Below, one piece after another: positions 18,222 through 27,406 of a DNA stretch of 64,000 nucleotides. The notes under the pieces were generated by a model. The model was given only the letters and a program-made list of their open reading frames with translations. It had not been told where the DNA came from and made no database searches. Every line of letters begins with the position of its first letter. The stretch's first letter is position 1. Source of the DNA: Dehalococcoidia bacterium (GTDB lineage Bacteria; Chloroflexota; Dehalococcoidia; Lucifugimonadales; UBA3495); assembly GCA_022827095.1 (NCBI GenBank), contig JAJDTP010000019.1, forward strand, positions 212,363 through 276,362, written 5' to 3'. A program made the translations under genes and the position numbers.

Positions 18222-18920
18222 CTACCGGCCCTCGCGCAGCCGGAGAATCTGGTCCTCGAGCTCCCGTACCCGTGCCTCGGCAGTTTCAGCGCGGGTCGTT
18301 TGGGTTTGGAGGGTCGGGATATGGTCTCCGGTGGCGGGGTCATGCCATCCCAGGTAGCCGTCCCCGGCCCTCAGGTTCAGGTTGAGCATTGCACTGTAGC
18401 CCTGGAGCACGCTGGGACCGATTTCGCTTACCTCGATGGGTTCGTATCCGCCTTGCGTCAGCCGGTAGCCGGCGAGGGTGAAACCATAGAATTCTGCCTC
18501 GACGTCGAACAGCCAGTACTCGACTACCCCCAGCCGCTCGTAGTAGTCCTTCTTAGCTCCCAGATCCTCGGCGGCGCTTCTCCGTGAGGCCACCTCCAGG
18601 ATGAAGTCCGGCGGCTTGCCCTGTTGGGATACGATGTAGCCGTTGCTGTCCCGGTAAGCGGTGGGATCCGAGTCGAATGCCACCAGCAGGTCGGGATAGC
18701 GGCTCTCTCCGGCTACGTAGGACGGACCGGGCACAATGTAATGCTCGGCGCTGACGATCGTGTTTTCGGGATTGCCCAAGTACTGGATTATATTGGCCAT
18801 TGCACCGTGCTGGTGAAGGTTGTCGACGCTGGTCATGTCGTCAGGGTGCTTCTCCGGAATGTCTGGTAGGCGGAAGGGCGCGGCCGGACCAGGCGGTTTG
18901 GTAGGTCGTACTGTGGTCAT
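18222..18920 (-). CDS. Uma2-family (DUF820) nuclease-fold protein
   Basis: A 232-residue member of the Uma2 PD-(D/E)XK group. RYPDLLVAFD supplies the conserved Asp and PDFILEVASRR the E-x-S variant of the active site. GVVEYWLFDVEAE is the typical downstream strand. The C-terminus (about residues 205-232) is a coiled coil. The start ATG at 18920 shares its upstream stretch (GAGGTTCAGCATG) with the second Uma2 gene at 52237-52776, suggesting recent duplication. Biological role is unknown. Confidence 0.82.
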   Translation of the reverse strand: MTTVRPTKPPGPAAPFRLPDIPEKHPDDMTSVDNLHQHGAMANIIQYLGNPENTIVSAEHYIVPGPSYVAGESRYPDLLVAFDSDPTAYRDSNGYIVSQQGKPPDFILEVASRRSAAEDLGAKKDYYERLGVVEYWLFDVEAEFYGFTLAGYRLTQGGYEPIEVSEIGPSVLQGYSAMLNLNLRAGDGYLGWHDPATGDHIPTLQTQTTRAETAEARVRELEDQILRLREGR

Positions 18921-19059
18921 GCTGAACCTCGACGGGCTGTGATAAGCGTGGCCGGGCGGCGATGCGGTAGTATCGCTGGCGGAAAAGATCATACCACTGC
19001 GGTAGTTGGCGTCGCAGTCGTCAGCGAATGAGCCATGCGCCGCGGGTAACCGGCGGCAA

Positions 19060-19151
19060 CTGTCAGAATCAGGATTGCCAAGTTTAGAAGATTTTCAGGA
19101 TTTATGAACATCCTGAAAATCTCAAAATCCGGCAAGTCCTGATTCTGACAG
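19060..19151. repeat. 92-bp palindromic repeat, copy 1
   Basis: The ends CTGTCAGAATCAGGATT and its inverse close an imperfect palindrome over the full length, with an inner GATTTTCAGGAT / ATCCTGAAAATC stem. A relative lies at 62097-62188. It stands upstream of the CoA transferase. Confidence 0.8.
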
Positions 19152-19269
19152 ACTCTGCACAAGCCGTGACGCTGCGAAGCCTGTCGTTGACCGCTCGTAT
19201 CCGCAGTGTTAGCGTGCCCCCAACCGACGCAGCCAATCCATTTGGCCAATCAGGCGGAAGGGATCAGAC

Positions 19270-21318
19270 ATGACCGGAGCACTGGAGCACATCAGGGTAA
19301 TCGACTTTGGGCAATACATCGCCGGCCCCCTGGCCGGGATGCTGCTGGCCGATCAGGGCGCCGACGTGGTGCGGGTTGACCCTCCCGGCGGTCCCCGCTG
19401 GGAGACCCCAGCCAACTCAACGTGGAACCGGGGCAAGCGGAGCATCACCCTGGACCTCAAGCAGGCGGGCGACTTGGCCATTGCCCGGTCGCTCATCGAG
19501 AGCGCAGACGTGGTGGTCGAGAACTTTCGTCCCGGCATCATGGAGCGGTTGGGTCTGGGAGCCGAAGAGATGACTCGCGCCAATCCCCGCCTGGTCTACT
19601 GCTCCATCCCGGGATTCGCGTCGGACGATCCCCGGGCGGCCATTCCGGCCTACGAAGGCGTTGTAGGAGCGGCGTCGGCCACCTTCCGGCCGCCCAACCC
19701 CGATGGCCCGCGTCCGGTTTATACGGCCATCCCCATCGCTTCGGTCTATGGGGCGTTCCAGTCGGTGGTGGCAATCGTTGTCGCCCTGAACGCCCGGGAG
19801 CGCGATGGCGTGGGGCAACGAATCGAAGTCCCGCTTTTTGACAGCATGTTCCAGTCCATCGGCCGGTTCGGGGTGCGGGTGCACAACGCACCGCCGGCGA
19901 TCCCCACGCTGCAGGAATTGTGGGGTGGTATCTTCCAGTGCAGTGACGGCGAGTACGTGCGATTCGGCGGCTCCGGCAACCAGAACTTCCGTCAGTTCGT
20001 CGAGGCCGCCGGGATTGTTTCCTGGGATGACGAGGGACTCACCGACTTCGACCGACCCCTGGACGGCCCCCAATTCCGCGCCGAGGCCCAGCAGCGGATT
20101 GAGGAACTATTCCTGTCTCGAACTGCACAGGAATGGGAAGACCTTATCGCCGAGGCGGGCAGCGAGGGCGCGGTCTGCCGCACCAGCGCCGAGTGGTTCG
20201 ACCATCCCCACGCCCGGGACTCCCGGATGGTGGTGGAGGTCGACGACCCCACCTACGGCAAGATGCTCCAGCCGGGGGTCAACGCCCGCATGTCCCTGAC
20301 ACCTGGCACGGTGCGCGGCCCGGCGCCCACGCCCGGCCAGCATCGGGAAGAGATCCTCGCTGAGCTGAAGCACCGCTCTGCCGCTGCGGCGTCGGCGCCC
20401 CCGGACATCATGCGTGCTGCCCTTGACGGGGTGAAGGTGCTGGACCTGTGCATCATCCTGGCCGGCCCGACCATGGGCCGGACCCTCTCCGAGTACGGGG
20501 CCAACGTCATCAAGATTGACAACCCCCGCCGCGGCTCCACCGTGGCCCGGCATAACGACATTAACCGGGGCAAGCGCAGCATCCTGCTGGACCTGAAATC
20601 TGAAGAGGGTCGCGACGTTTTCTGGAAGCTTCTGGAGGATGCCGACGTGGTGGCCCAGAACTATCGCGCCGGCCGGCTGGAAGCGCTGGGCCTGGGTTAC
20701 GAAGAGGTGAGAAAGCGCAAGCCCGACATCATCTACGCTTCGTTGAACGCCTATGGGCACATCGGTCCTTGGGCGGAACGGCCGGGCCACGAGGGGTTTG
20801 CCCAGGCCACCGCCGGGATGACCCGTCGTTTCGGCGGCGATGGCGTGCCCGAGTCGCAGCCCAACCCGGTGAACGACTACGGCACTGGTTTCATGGGCGC
20901 CTATGGTGTGGCCCTGGCCCTGCTGCACCGGCAGCGCACCGGTGAGGGCCAGCACATCGACTCGGCCCTGGCCTACACCGCAATGACGCTGCAATCGCCT
21001 TTCATGCAGATGTACCAGGGCAAGCAGTGGGACGAGACCAGCGGTCAGGATGCCTTGGGAAGCGGACCATTGCATCGCGCCTACCAGGCCAGCGACGGCT
21101 GGTTCTTTGTTGGTGGCTCAGAGTCCGCCCTATCAACGCTGTCCGGCCTGGACGGGTTGTCCGGAATAGACGTTCTGCGGGGGGATGCCCTGGCGTCGTC
21201 GCTGGAAGAACGTTTCCAGGGGAACACCGTGGCCTTCTGGGTGGAGGGACTGGCTGCCGCCGGCATCGGCGCGCAGAGGGTCATCACCAACGTCCGCGAG
21301 CTGATGACCGACCCCTAG
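19270..21318 (+). CDS. Tandem CaiB/BaiF CoA transferase, ends at a premature TAG
   Basis: A 682-residue class III CoA transferase with two family III modules. The first (about 1-370) begins with IRVIDFGQYIAGPLAGMLLADQGADV and has Asp in VPLFDSMFQ. The second (about 380 onward) begins with VKVLDLCIILAGPTMGRTLSEYGANV and has Asp in HIDSALAYTAM. These enzymes move CoA between acyl acids. The frame ends at TAG 21316-21318 after ELMTDP, but family-like sequence continues in the same frame, so the native protein was longer. Confidence 0.85.
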   Translation: MTGALEHIRVIDFGQYIAGPLAGMLLADQGADVVRVDPPGGPRWETPANSTWNRGKRSITLDLKQAGDLAIARSLIESADVVVENFRPGIMERLGLGAEEMTRANPRLVYCSIPGFASDDPRAAIPAYEGVVGAASATFRPPNPDGPRPVYTAIPIASVYGAFQSVVAIVVALNARERDGVGQRIEVPLFDSMFQSIGRFGVRVHNAPPAIPTLQELWGGIFQCSDGEYVRFGGSGNQNFRQFVEAAGIVSWDDEGLTDFDRPLDGPQFRAEAQQRIEELFLSRTAQEWEDLIAEAGSEGAVCRTSAEWFDHPHARDSRMVVEVDDPTYGKMLQPGVNARMSLTPGTVRGPAPTPGQHREEILAELKHRSAAAASAPPDIMRAALDGVKVLDLCIILAGPTMGRTLSEYGANVIKIDNPRRGSTVARHNDINRGKRSILLDLKSEEGRDVFWKLLEDADVVAQNYRAGRLEALGLGYEEVRKRKPDIIYASLNAYGHIGPWAERPGHEGFAQATAGMTRRFGGDGVPESQPNPVNDYGTGFMGAYGVALALLHRQRTGEGQHIDSALAYTAMTLQSPFMQMYQGKQWDETSGQDALGSGPLHRAYQASDGWFFVGGSESALSTLSGLDGLSGIDVLRGDALASSLEERFQGNTVAFWVEGLAAAGIGAQRVITNVRELMTDP

Positions 21319-21546
21319 GTGGAGTCCCACGGACTCAGCCTCACCCGGGAGCACGACGAGTTGGGACCGGTGACTACCTGCGGTCCCGCGCCGCGCCTGT
21401 CGCGCACCCCGGTGCGCCCGGGCATACCCGCTCCCAAGCCCGGCACCCATGCCCGCGAAATCCTGGAAGAACACGGCCTCGGGGGCAGCTACCAAAGCCT
21501 GCTGGATTCGGGAGTGATACTGACCGATGGGGTGGCGGCCGGGTAG
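21319..21546 (+). pseudogene. C-terminal remainder of the CoA transferase beyond the TAG
   Basis: In frame with the preceding gene, codons after TAG encode VESHGLSLTREHDELG, RLSRTPVRPGIPAPKPGTHA and REILEEHGLG, the normal CaiB C-terminus. The TAG stands where relatives often have Trp or another residue, consistent with TGG to TAG. It is either a nonsense mutation or a sequence error. Confidence 0.75.
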
Positions 21547-21750
21547 GTTTCCTGCCCGTCGCCACGTTGGGTTGGAGTTTCCCTGTTAAGGTTGCCCGCT
21601 CACCGGGCCTTGGCTGAGGGGTCCCGTGGGTCATGCCGGGACGTGCGCTGAAGCGTTCTCAAAATAGCCGATTTCCCAGCGTTGGAGACGCTCCAAATGG
21701 TGAAAACGGCCCCATAAGAGGAGCCGTTCGCAGGTCAGGGAATTGGAAAT

Positions 21751-21773
21751 TGGTGCCGAGGGAGGGACTCGAA
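21751..21773 (-). other. tRNA 3'-end fragment, probable att site
   Basis: On the minus strand this reads TTCGAGTCCC, then TCCCTCGGCACCA: the T-loop, T-stem 3' strand, acceptor 3' strand and CCA of a tRNA. No matching T-stem 5' strand or tRNA body precedes it, so only the 3' end is present. An integrase gene lies 122 bp away. This is how the distal attachment site of a tRNA-targeted island looks. I found no intact partner tRNA in the window. Confidence 0.75.
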
Positions 21774-21895
21774 AGTAACGGTATCGTGGCGTCTTGTCGA
21801 GTGCTGTGAATTGGGGTTTTCTACTCAAATCTCTATAACCGGTAGGGTAGGGTACTGTCCTGTCCTGTGAATTTGTCCAGCATTTGTCCAGCAAG

Positions 21896-23035
21896 TTACG
21901 CGGCCGGTTTCATTGCCTCAGCGAAGGCTTCCGCAGCGTCTTCCTGCCAGCCGGGAAGGGCGTGGGCGTATACCTCCATGGTGATCTTGGGGCTCGAGTG
22001 TCCGATCCGCTGCGCGACTACAGCGGGGTTCTGTCCGGCTTGCAGCAACATTGAAGCATGGAAGTGTCGCAGGCTCCTTGATGTGACTCCGGGACACCCG
22101 GCCTGTTTGCTCAAGGACCTCACCGCGTACCAGATTGTGTTGGGGTGAGTCCATCCGCTCAGATCGTGGCGGGGGAATAGTTTTTCAGGCGGGTTGATGC
22201 CTAATTCAGTGGCCAAGATACGCTGGTTGTCCCGGTGCGTCTTGAGGACTTCTGCGGTTTGTTGATCGAGGTCCACGGTGCGGATGCCGTTTTCGGTTTT
22301 GGGTGTCTCCTCTAGGACACCGCCCGCGGCAACGACCAGTGACTGGGCTATCGAAATTCGCATCTTGTCGAAGTCCACGTGCTTCCACGTCAAGGCGAGC
22401 GCTTCGCCCCTGCGCATCCCCGTGTAAGCGATGAGATAGATGCACGCCCATAGAGGGTGTCCATTGCTTTCCGCCAGTGACAACAGATTTCGCACTTGGC
22501 TCAATTCTGGGCTGTATGCTTCGGTTTTCGGGACTGTCGGCGGTGAGACAAGGGCAACGGGGTTCCTCGTGATCTGTTCAAGGCGCAACGCATATTTCAT
22601 CGCGCCGCTCATCACGTTGTGGACTGCTTCAACCCCTTTTGGTTCCATTGGCTCTTTCGGCCCGCCCAGGAGCAACCGCGTTTCCAGGTTCTGCACGTCA
22701 AGCGGGGACAATTTGGATAGCTCAATGTGCCCTAGGGTGGGCTTGATGTGGAGTCGGATGATTCCCTCGTAACGGTCAACGGTTTTCGACTTGCAGTTGG
22801 GTGTGATCTTCTCTTCCAGCCATTTATCCAACCATTCGCCCAATTTGTAGCGGGTTTTGGTTGGGGTGATACCCTTATCCATGTCGGTCAGAATCTCGCG
22901 CAGCCGTCTCTCGGCGACTGATTTCTTCCCGCGCACCGTTTCCGTCTTCCTGATCCGTTTCCCGTTAGAGTCGCGGCCCAAAAAAACCTGGATTTCCCAT
23001 GAACTGGGGCCTCGTTGTCTCAGGGTGCCTTTCAT
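21896..23035 (-). CDS. Tyrosine recombinase/phage integrase
   Basis: A 379-residue integrase with an N-terminal AP2-like arm-binding region (SSWEIQVFLGRDSNGKRIRK), a SAM-like core-binding domain and a catalytic domain. Catalytic residues: Arg in GMRRGEALAL, RSLRHFHAS (the first His of HxxR is replaced), His in IGHSSPK and Tyr in MEVYAHALP. GGAGG precedes the ATG at 23035. Its 3' end faces the tRNA fragment at 21751, so it most likely inserted the island. Confidence 0.9.
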   Translation of the reverse strand: MKGTLRQRGPSSWEIQVFLGRDSNGKRIRKTETVRGKKSVAERRLREILTDMDKGITPTKTRYKLGEWLDKWLEEKITPNCKSKTVDRYEGIIRLHIKPTLGHIELSKLSPLDVQNLETRLLLGGPKEPMEPKGVEAVHNVMSGAMKYALRLEQITRNPVALVSPPTVPKTEAYSPELSQVRNLLSLAESNGHPLWACIYLIAYTGMRRGEALALTWKHVDFDKMRISIAQSLVVAAGGVLEETPKTENGIRTVDLDQQTAEVLKTHRDNQRILATELGINPPEKLFPRHDLSGWTHPNTIWYAVRSLSKQAGCPGVTSRSLRHFHASMLLQAGQNPAVVAQRIGHSSPKITMEVYAHALPGWQEDAAEAFAEAMKPAA

Positions 23036-23225
23036 GCGTATAACCTCCGTGATCCGTGGTGATGCGGTGCTCCGCCGCGGCCTTCTCCGGTGGCCGGCGT
23101 CGTCCGATTAGCGCTCGTTCGCCGATGCCCACGAGCGCCCGGATCGTGAGTCTAACAACAAGGGCAGATACTTTCCTACGGGCCCGGCGTGCTTATTATT
23201 TTTCTCGCACTCGCTGCTGCTGCTG

Positions 23226-23441
23226 TTACGAGCCCTCACCAGGTTCGTTATCTCCGCCGTGATCGAATGGCCCTCCGAGGAGATTCTCTAAGGACCAGCG
23301 GGGGATCAGGATCCGCACTCCCATTCGGATGGTCTCGATGCGACCGCGATTGATCTCCTCGCGAACTATCCACTCACTGACTCCTAACGCGACCGCGGTT
23401 TCTTTGACGGTGTATGCGATGCGTTCCGGCATTTGAGCCAT
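23226..23441 (-). CDS. Excisionase-like helix-turn-helix protein
   Basis: A 71-residue MerR/Xis-type winged helix: AYTVKETAVALGVSEWIVREE followed by RIETIRMGVRILIPRWSLE, the pattern of excisionase-family DNA-binding proteins. AGGAGG stands upstream of the ATG at 23441. It lies 190 bp upstream of the integrase on the same strand and probably controls the direction of recombination. Confidence 0.8.
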   Translation of the reverse strand: MAQMPERIAYTVKETAVALGVSEWIVREEINRGRIETIRMGVRILIPRWSLENLLGGPFDHGGDNEPGEGS

Positions 23442-23819
23442 ACCGTTTCCTGCCTCCTGTTTGGGATCGTGTTGCCGCGGTTTCCAGGGGATTTCTGCTT
23501 CCAGTGGAAACGGCGCCCATGAAGTCAATATAGGGAAAAACCCATCTCATTTGGGCCCAACCGTCGCTAGCGCACAGGCTCCAGCATTACGCAACGCCTT
23601 TGCGCGTGTGTGGACGATGCTCTCCCGGTCTCATCCGTACCGTGCGTTACGCTCCATCAAACCGGTCGTTTGGACAGTACTTTCCTGAATAGGTCCACTT
23701 CCAGCATTCGCCACTGGTTGACTCCTCGTCCATTCACCGTTGCCCTCGCAGACGATCTCGCTCCGCGGTAGTGCGATCTCGCGCGGTCCGCGTGCATCGG
23801 CTAGCGACGTTGGTCCGGC
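23442..23819. other. Intergenic, no gene seen
   Basis: It lies between the excisionase-like gene and the next recombinase on the opposite strand. It is presumably the promoter region of the integrase operon, but I could not pick a convincing -35/-10 pair. Confidence 0.35.
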
Positions 23820-24572
23820 TTGCCGGGTCTGCTGGCGTTCCGCGGGCGGATTTCCTGTTACACGCAAAGCCAACTACGTCGTTGCGCAGATGGGGTTCTG
23901 TCGCCGGAAGCTGGTTGCCTGGTGGCAGAGTTTGCGCCAAACTCTGCCACTTCTGACGTTGCTGCTGTTGTCGTCGTTCGTGGCGAACTGCTGACACCGG
24001 GCCCTTTCTGGCAGAGTTCGTTTAGTTATTCTGCCAACATAGATGTTCCCCACTACTGGACTGCTGACCAGGTCCAGCGCCTGCTGGACGCGCTGGCCAG
24101 CCACAACCGTCATCAGGCCCGTACCGCGGCGCTCATCATGTGGCGCACCGGTCTGCGGGTGTCCGAGGTCCTCGAGCTGGAGTGGCGGGATCTGGATTAC
24201 CAGGGAGATCCAGCGACGCTGCTGGTCCGGAAGTCAAAGACTCGTCGCGCTCGGACAGTGAGGATGCATGGTGAGCTGGTGCAGCTGTTCACGAACTGGC
24301 CAGCGAACCGGTCGCCGCGGGACAAGGTGGTGCCGCTGGCCATGCGGACTGTGTTACGCCACATCGCTGACGGCATCCAGTGGGCGGACCTCGACGACGA
24401 GTCGCCAGGGACCGGGAAGCGCCGTCCCGGTGCTCATTCGCTGAGGCATAGCGCCGCTCGGCACTGGCTGATGGCGGGTGGTGTCCCGCTCAACGTTGTT
24501 TCCGCGTGGCTGGGGCATGCCAACGTGCAGATCACGTTGAGAATATACCTGCCCATCGTGGGCAGTGACTAG
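23820..24572 (+). CDS. Tyrosine recombinase catalytic domain, start uncertain
   Basis: From about 24030 this encodes a XerC/D-like catalytic domain: Arg in GLRVSEVLELEWRDLD, Lys in KSKTRRARTV, HSLRHSAARHWLMAGG (HxxR), His in WLGHANVQ and Tyr in LRIYLP. The first 60-70 codons after the ATG at 23820 show no domain and contain a 13-bp palindrome, so the true start may lie later or the core-binding domain may be lost. It is followed by a terminator. Either a small recombinase or a truncated integrase. Confidence 0.7.
   Translation: MPGLLAFRGRISCYTQSQLRRCADGVLSPEAGCLVAEFAPNSATSDVAAVVVVRGELLTPGPFWQSSFSYSANIDVPHYWTADQVQRLLDALASHNRHQARTAALIMWRTGLRVSEVLELEWRDLDYQGDPATLLVRKSKTRRARTVRMHGELVQLFTNWPANRSPRDKVVPLAMRTVLRHIADGIQWADLDDESPGTGKRRPGAHSLRHSAARHWLMAGGVPLNVVSAWLGHANVQITLRIYLPIVGSD
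23922..23950. repeat. Recombination-site-like inverted repeat, site 1
   Basis: GTGGCAGAGTTTG-CGC-CAAACTCTGCCAC, a perfect 13-bp inverted repeat. Read as 11-bp arms with a 7-bp spacer it has the geometry of a tyrosine-recombinase core site. Related sites are at 24009 and 62894. Confidence 0.6.
24009..24036. repeat. Recombination-site-like inverted repeat, site 2
   Basis: TGGCAGAGTT, about 8 bp, then TATTCTGCCA: the left arm is identical to site 1 and the right arm degenerate. It overlaps the probable start region of the adjacent recombinase. Confidence 0.5.
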
Positions 24573-24623
24573 GGGATGGAAGCGGTGCCGTAGCCGATTG
24601 GCTGAGGCCTTTCTGTCTGTCCT

Positions 24624-24650
24624 CGGCGCCTTTACCGGCGCCGCTTTTTT
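24624..24650 (+). terminator. Rho-independent terminator
   Basis: Stem CGGCGCC / GGCGCCG with loop TTTACC followed by CTTTTTT, 50 bp after the recombinase stop. Confidence 0.8.
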
Positions 24651-24752
24651 ACCCTGTCCACTGTGCCCGTTCGGCGCGGGTTTTGCTGTCTTTCCGGGAT
24701 GTCCGGCCTACTTCCCTACAATCCCTGATATTGATTCTAGGGGGAACGCGAC

Positions 24753-25304
24753 GTGGGAAGAGGATCCGAAATACAGGCTGCTCCCCGCCAGTTCGTCTGC
24801 TTTGCTTCCTGGTTCTCTGGCCAGGTGCTGTCGTCGGCGTGGCGGGCTGATGACCGCGGTATCGCCCTTCTTGGGGAGGACGGCCAGGTCACCGTTGTCT
24901 CATGGCGTTCGCTGATGGCTGCTTGGTCGGACCATGACGACTTTTCCGAGTTCATCATGGCTCATCACTTCCGGTTGCCTGATCGATGGTGCCGCACGTT
25001 GTTACCACGTGTGAAAGTGATAGCGGATGGTACGTTGAGTCTCAATAACCCGCAATCCGTGCTTGGAAATGGCCTTGTGCAGCCGGCGCAATGCCGGCTG
25101 CCCAGCTCCTCATCCGACTGTAGAACTTACGTTTTGCGGCGCTTTTCCTTCGTCTGGGGGCCACTTTCCAGAACGGAATTGATGACTTCCGCGCCTGTAT
25201 CGGAACGCTCTCCCGGTGTTAGTATCAATAGGCCGAACATTCGTTCTCACCGCTTTTATACGGAAAGTGATAGCAGGGAGTACAACCATGAAACGCCCCT
25301 CTAA
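24753..25304 (+). CDS. Hypothetical protein, doubtful
   Basis: A 183-codon frame starting at GTG with AGGGGG upstream. The first 100 residues (for example WRSLMAAWSDHDDFSEFI) look protein-like; the second half includes a 9-bp hairpin (GCAGCCGGC / GCCGGCTGC) and a Ser-rich stretch that looks non-coding. It overlaps the next integrase start by 17 bp. No family is recognised; it may be only partly real. Confidence 0.35.
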   Translation: MGRGSEIQAAPRQFVCFASWFSGQVLSSAWRADDRGIALLGEDGQVTVVSWRSLMAAWSDHDDFSEFIMAHHFRLPDRWCRTLLPRVKVIADGTLSLNNPQSVLGNGLVQPAQCRLPSSSSDCRTYVLRRFSFVWGPLSRTELMTSAPVSERSPGVSINRPNIRSHRFYTESDSREYNHETPL

Positions 25305-26481
25305 ATTGTCCAAAACCTTCGTCGAACGCGTGGCGACTCCTGGTCGTTACGGCGACGGTCGTGGTGGCCATGGGCTTAGCTTAGTGGTCAAGTGCCGGGT
25401 GAATGGTACGTGGTCAAAGACATGGTCGCAACGGATCCGGGTCGCTGGTCGGTTGACCAACCTCGGTCTCGGTTCCTATCCCGTCGTCTCTCTGGACATG
25501 GCTCGTGAGCAAGCGATCGAGAATAAGCGTCTCTCCGCTCTTGGCGAGGATGTTCGCCCTGCTCCTGTCCCGACTGTACGAGACTTTCTGCAGCATGAGT
25601 TTGATGCTCGTGTCGCTCGGAGGAGGGGGAGGAACTCCGTAACTGATGCGCATCGCCTGATGCGCTACTGCAGTTCGATCCTCGACACGCCCGTTTCATC
25701 TCTCACGTCGGCTGATGTGTTCAAGATTGTTGAGCCGATGTGGGCCACTCGTACGCAGACTGCACGTGATGTCCGCAGTTTCATTTCTGCCGGCATGAGG
25801 CGTGCCATCACTCTGGGCCACCGGACTACTGACCCGGCACCCCCTGATATCACTCGCGTACTCGGGCCTGGTCGTCCGGCGCTGCATCATCGATCATTGC
25901 CTCACCGCGAATTGGGCGTTGCTCTGGCGCTCATCAGGGATGCGGATGCTTGGTGGTCCACGCGATACGCGCTGCTCTTTCTCGCGCTCACCGCCGTTCG
26001 CAGTGCTGATGTCACAGAAGCGACGTGGGACCGGCTCCAAATCGAGTCTGACTTGCCCATCATGCACATACCGAGGACGAAGAATGGCGCGGCCCATGAT
26101 GTGCCTCTGCCCACCCAGGCGGTTGAGATCGTCCTACTCGCCAAGGAACTTGGTTCTGGTCGCGAGCGCGTTTTCCCGCGCCCCGTCGCAGATACCGCCA
26201 TTAGCGCTAGCACGTTCAAGGGTCTGCTCGATGCTCTTGGTGTCGACTCGGCTCCGCATGGTTTCCGTTCCAGTTTCAGGAACTGGGCCGGTGCTCGGCG
26301 CGGGGAAATCTCCAATCCCGCTGCTGAGGCGGCCTTGGAGCATAAAGCGCCTGGCATCGTGGGCGTGTATATGACTGACGACTTCTTCGAGGAGCGTGTC
26401 CTTTTGATGCAACAGTGGGCCGACTACCTTGCTGAAACGATGGGGCCGGTGATCAGTGAGCGTGACCGGCCTCCCGGGTAG
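25288..26481 (+). CDS. P4-type tyrosine integrase
   Basis: A 397-residue integrase with the DUF4102-like arm-binding domain of P4/CP4-57 integrases (GRYGDGRGGHGLSLVVK, LGLGSYPVVSLDMAREQA). Catalytic residues: Arg in LTAVRSADVTEATWD, HGFRSSFRNWA (HxxR), His in ALEHKAPG and Tyr in VGVYMTDD. The C-terminal RVLLMQQWADYL is typical. AGGGAG precedes the ATG at 25288. It marks a second integrative element inside the island. Confidence 0.88.
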   Translation: MKRPSKLSKTFVERVATPGRYGDGRGGHGLSLVVKCRVNGTWSKTWSQRIRVAGRLTNLGLGSYPVVSLDMAREQAIENKRLSALGEDVRPAPVPTVRDFLQHEFDARVARRRGRNSVTDAHRLMRYCSSILDTPVSSLTSADVFKIVEPMWATRTQTARDVRSFISAGMRRAITLGHRTTDPAPPDITRVLGPGRPALHHRSLPHRELGVALALIRDADAWWSTRYALLFLALTAVRSADVTEATWDRLQIESDLPIMHIPRTKNGAAHDVPLPTQAVEIVLLAKELGSGRERVFPRPVADTAISASTFKGLLDALGVDSAPHGFRSSFRNWAGARRGEISNPAAEAALEHKAPGIVGVYMTDDFFEERVLLMQQWADYLAETMGPVISERDRPPG

Positions 26482-26503
26482 GGTCGGGTGGCGCTGTTCC
26501 CTC

Positions 26504-26542
26504 GAACACGCCCGGCACGTCATTGTCCGACCGGGCGTGTTC
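26504..26542. terminator. Long hairpin after the integrase
   Basis: Perfect 12-bp inverted repeat GAACACGCCCGG / CCGGGCGTGTTC with a 15-nt loop, 22 bp after the integrase stop. There is no T-tract, so termination or an attachment-site role are both possible. Confidence 0.5.
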
Positions 26543-26731
26543 CTGGCCCGCGCTGGGCTCTGCTTATCGGCTCTCTACATCCACTTTGCGGGCATCTCGG
26601 CGCTGTCGGTGCCGTGGGTATCCGCTCGGGGAGTTTCGTGGCTCTATGCGCTTCTGGTGCGTCGCAAACCGGTTGCGCCGGTCCTCGCGAGCCGGCGCGT
26701 CGTGGTGCTTCGGTTTGTTGTTGCTCCTTGG

Positions 26732-27406
26732 TCAGTCAACCCAGAGAGTTATTGCGTTGCTCATGCCTCCCTTGCCGTTGTCCTTCTCGGCGTGGATCCG
26801 GTAGACGTACTCGTTGTCGCCCGGCATGGACGTATCGGTGTAGCTGGTGTCCGTCAGCCCGATCGGGATTTCGGTCCAGTCCGGTGGTGCTACTCCTGCT
26901 TCCCGGCGCAGCACGTACTGGTTGGTGTAGTTGGGGTTGGTGTGCGCCGTCCAGCTCAGTATCACGCTGCGGCCGCTGGCCGTTCCGGTCAGGCTTGACG
27001 GCGGCATTTTGTCCATCGGCTGGCTGGGCTTGACTAGGCTCGCTGGCCTGGTGCCTCGCGTCGTGAGAGTGGTGACCTCGCTCCAGGGACCGTGGTCGGC
27101 TTCATCCTTGGAACCGTCGTCCCTCGTGCCGCGGATGGAGAGCCGGCCGTACGACGGTGCGCTCTGCTGGATGTACATCTCGAACATCGACCAGTGGTTC
27201 TCCGTGGTTGGCTGGCCTTGGTCTGCTCCGTAGTGCACCACCTCACGTCGGAGCGTTCTCGCTCGGTGTTTCCACTCGGCTCGTGCGCTTGGACGTCCAA
27301 GTGGCTCAGAAGTCGTCGGTGGCCACCGCCTTTCGCTTCGTATCCACCTCAATCCTCGCGGGGCAGTCCTCGCTCGTGATGTCGCAGAATCGGCATTCTT
27401 GGGCAC
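26732..27406 (-). CDS. Fibronectin type III-like protein, probable 5'-truncated remnant
   Basis: Residues about 130-224 form an FN3 domain (GRSVILSWTAHTNPNYTNQYVL, then DTSMPGDNEYVYRIHAEK). Residues about 75-115 (GRLSIRGTRDD, DHGPWSEVTTLTT) look like the end of another FN3 module. The first 50-60 codons overlap the neighbouring nuclease gene and show no domain, so the real start is unclear, perhaps near 27187. It looks like the tail of a longer multi-FN3 protein captured at a junction. Confidence 0.5.
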   Translation of the reverse strand: MPKNADSATSRARTAPRGLRWIRSERRWPPTTSEPLGRPSARAEWKHRARTLRREVVHYGADQGQPTTENHWSMFEMYIQQSAPSYGRLSIRGTRDDGSKDEADHGPWSEVTTLTTRGTRPASLVKPSQPMDKMPPSSLTGTASGRSVILSWTAHTNPNYTNQYVLRREAGVAPPDWTEIPIGLTDTSYTDTSMPGDNEYVYRIHAEKDNGKGGMSNAITLWVD

